Source: CADEED01 sp035502995 (lineage in GTDB: Bacteria; Pseudomonadota; Gammaproteobacteria; Steroidobacterales; Steroidobacteraceae). From it: a stretch of 64,000 nt of DNA. Both the position numbers and the translations under genes were made by a program. Of the stretch, positions 62,247-64,000 are shown piece by piece; the stretch's first letter is position 1, and every line of letters starts with the position of its first letter. The DNA lies in assembly GCA_035502995.1 (NCBI GenBank), contig DATJTW010000085.1, positions 1 through 64,000 of the forward strand, given 5' to 3'. The notes under the pieces are model-generated. The model was not told the origin of the DNA, did not search any database, and saw only the letters and a list, made by a program, of their open reading frames with translations.

Positions 62247-62250
<4 letters not shown>
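61174..62250 (+). CDS. murG: UDP-GlcNAc transferase MurG
   Basis: 358 residues of the GT28 fold: MAGGTGGHVFPALALA, GFGGFVTGPGGVAAWL, HEQNAIAGYSNRSL and VGGSLGATRLN, with CRAGALTISELAAVG at the donor site. Converts lipid I to lipid II. Overlaps ftsW by four bases. Confidence 0.97.
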
Positions 62251-63674
<1,424 letters not shown>

Positions 63675-63675
63675 C

Positions 63676-64000
63676 GTGCGCACCGCGTACCGCAAACCCG
63701 CGCCGCAGGTGGCCGTCGTGACGAACGGCACGCTGGTCGTCGATGCCGAGTTCGAGACGCGCGTTAAGCGCGACGAACCGATGTCGCGCCACACCTCGTG
63801 GCACGTGGGCGGGCCGGCCGACGTGTATTTCAGCCCGCGCGACCGCGCCGACCTGCTCGCGTTCCTCGCCTCGCTGCCCGCCGGTACTCCCTTGTTCTGG
63901 CTCGGGCTCGGCTCGAACCTGCTGGTGCGCGACGGCGGCATCCGCGGCGTGGTGATCGACACCACCGGCCTGTCGCGTCTCGAACGCGTCAACGACACCG
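63676..64000 (+). CDS. murB: UDP-N-acetylenolpyruvoylglucosamine reductase, 5' part
   Basis: The first 108 codons are in the window and the gene runs off the right edge. RHTSWHVGGPADVYF and LGLGSNLLVRDGG are the FAD-binding MurB motifs. GTG 63676 is one base after the murC stop; GTG 63709 and 63718 are in-frame alternatives, and the GTG overlapping the murC stop reads into a stop codon. Reduces enolpyruvyl-UDP-GlcNAc to UDP-MurNAc. Continues the dcw order murG-murC-murB. Confidence 0.93.
   Translation, partial: MRTAYRKPAPQVAVVTNGTLVVDAEFETRVKRDEPMSRHTSWHVGGPADVYFSPRDRADLLAFLASLPAGTPLFWLGLGSNLLVRDGGIRGVVIDTTGLSRLERVNDT

Overview
This is chromosomal DNA of a GC-rich Gammaproteobacterium. Several blocks are arranged as in that class: kdsD-kdsC-lptC-lptA-lptB-rpoN-hpf-rapZ, ibaG-murA, petABC-sspA-sspB, rsmI beside lpoA-yraN, and a full mraZ-to-murB division and wall cluster. 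Strong GC-ending codon use, a PPi-dependent phosphofructokinase and a membrane proton pyrophosphatase would suit a lineage near the Xanthomonadales/Nevskiales/Steroidobacter group. That placement is inference, because there is no rRNA here. I saw no tRNA, rRNA, CRISPR array, prophage or transposase gene.

Layout. 1-2.95 kb: a pyrophosphate/adenylate block (hppA 5' end, a small protein, pfp, divergent adk with a histone-like tail). 3-9.2 kb: rnd, a membrane protein, mpl, a LON-domain protein, then an oppositely directed cpdA-TraB/GumN-CPBP operon; the two sets converge on a perfect palindrome. 9.4-16.8 kb: a methyltransferase, then tkt-gap-pgk and pyk, with a repeat-rich spacer and a secreted NIPSNAP protein between pgk and pyk. 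16.8-21.3 kb: penicillin-acylase-like hydrolase, MoxR ATPase and VWA protein. 21.3-26 kb: a kynureninase-like/PrnB-like gene pair, an exported PrxQ, a patatin and a phosphopantetheinyl transferase. 26-33.8 kb (minus): mgtE and the rapZ-hpf-rpoN-lptBAC-kdsCD operon, lacking ptsN and npr. 33.8-35.4 kb: ibaG-murA.

35.6-40.8 kb holds the most unusual locus: four genes that look like a self-contained chemosensory-type system without receptors or CheW. They encode a pseudo-receiver/TM/helical-repeat/TonB protein, a membrane CheA-like kinase, a CheY and a CheX phosphatase. 40.9-50.8 kb: DegS-type protease, cytochrome bc1 (petABC), sspAB, carbonic anhydrase, yraN-lpoA, rsmI, RNase P RNA and a lipoprotein. 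51-64 kb: the dcw cluster, with a well-formed promoter and three MraZ boxes, running mraZ-rsmH-ftsL-ftsI-murE-murF-mraY-murD-ftsW-murG-murC-murB (cut by the window end).

Together these are mainly core functions: reversible PPi-linked glycolysis, Kdo/LPS transport, peptidoglycan synthesis and recycling, and respiration. The candidates for undescribed biology are the TonB/CheA/CheY/CheX operon, the PrnB-like/kynureninase-like pair and the lysine-tailed zinc-type adenylate kinase. A family of GGGGACAGTCCCC palindromes sits at gene ends and even supplies stop codons.
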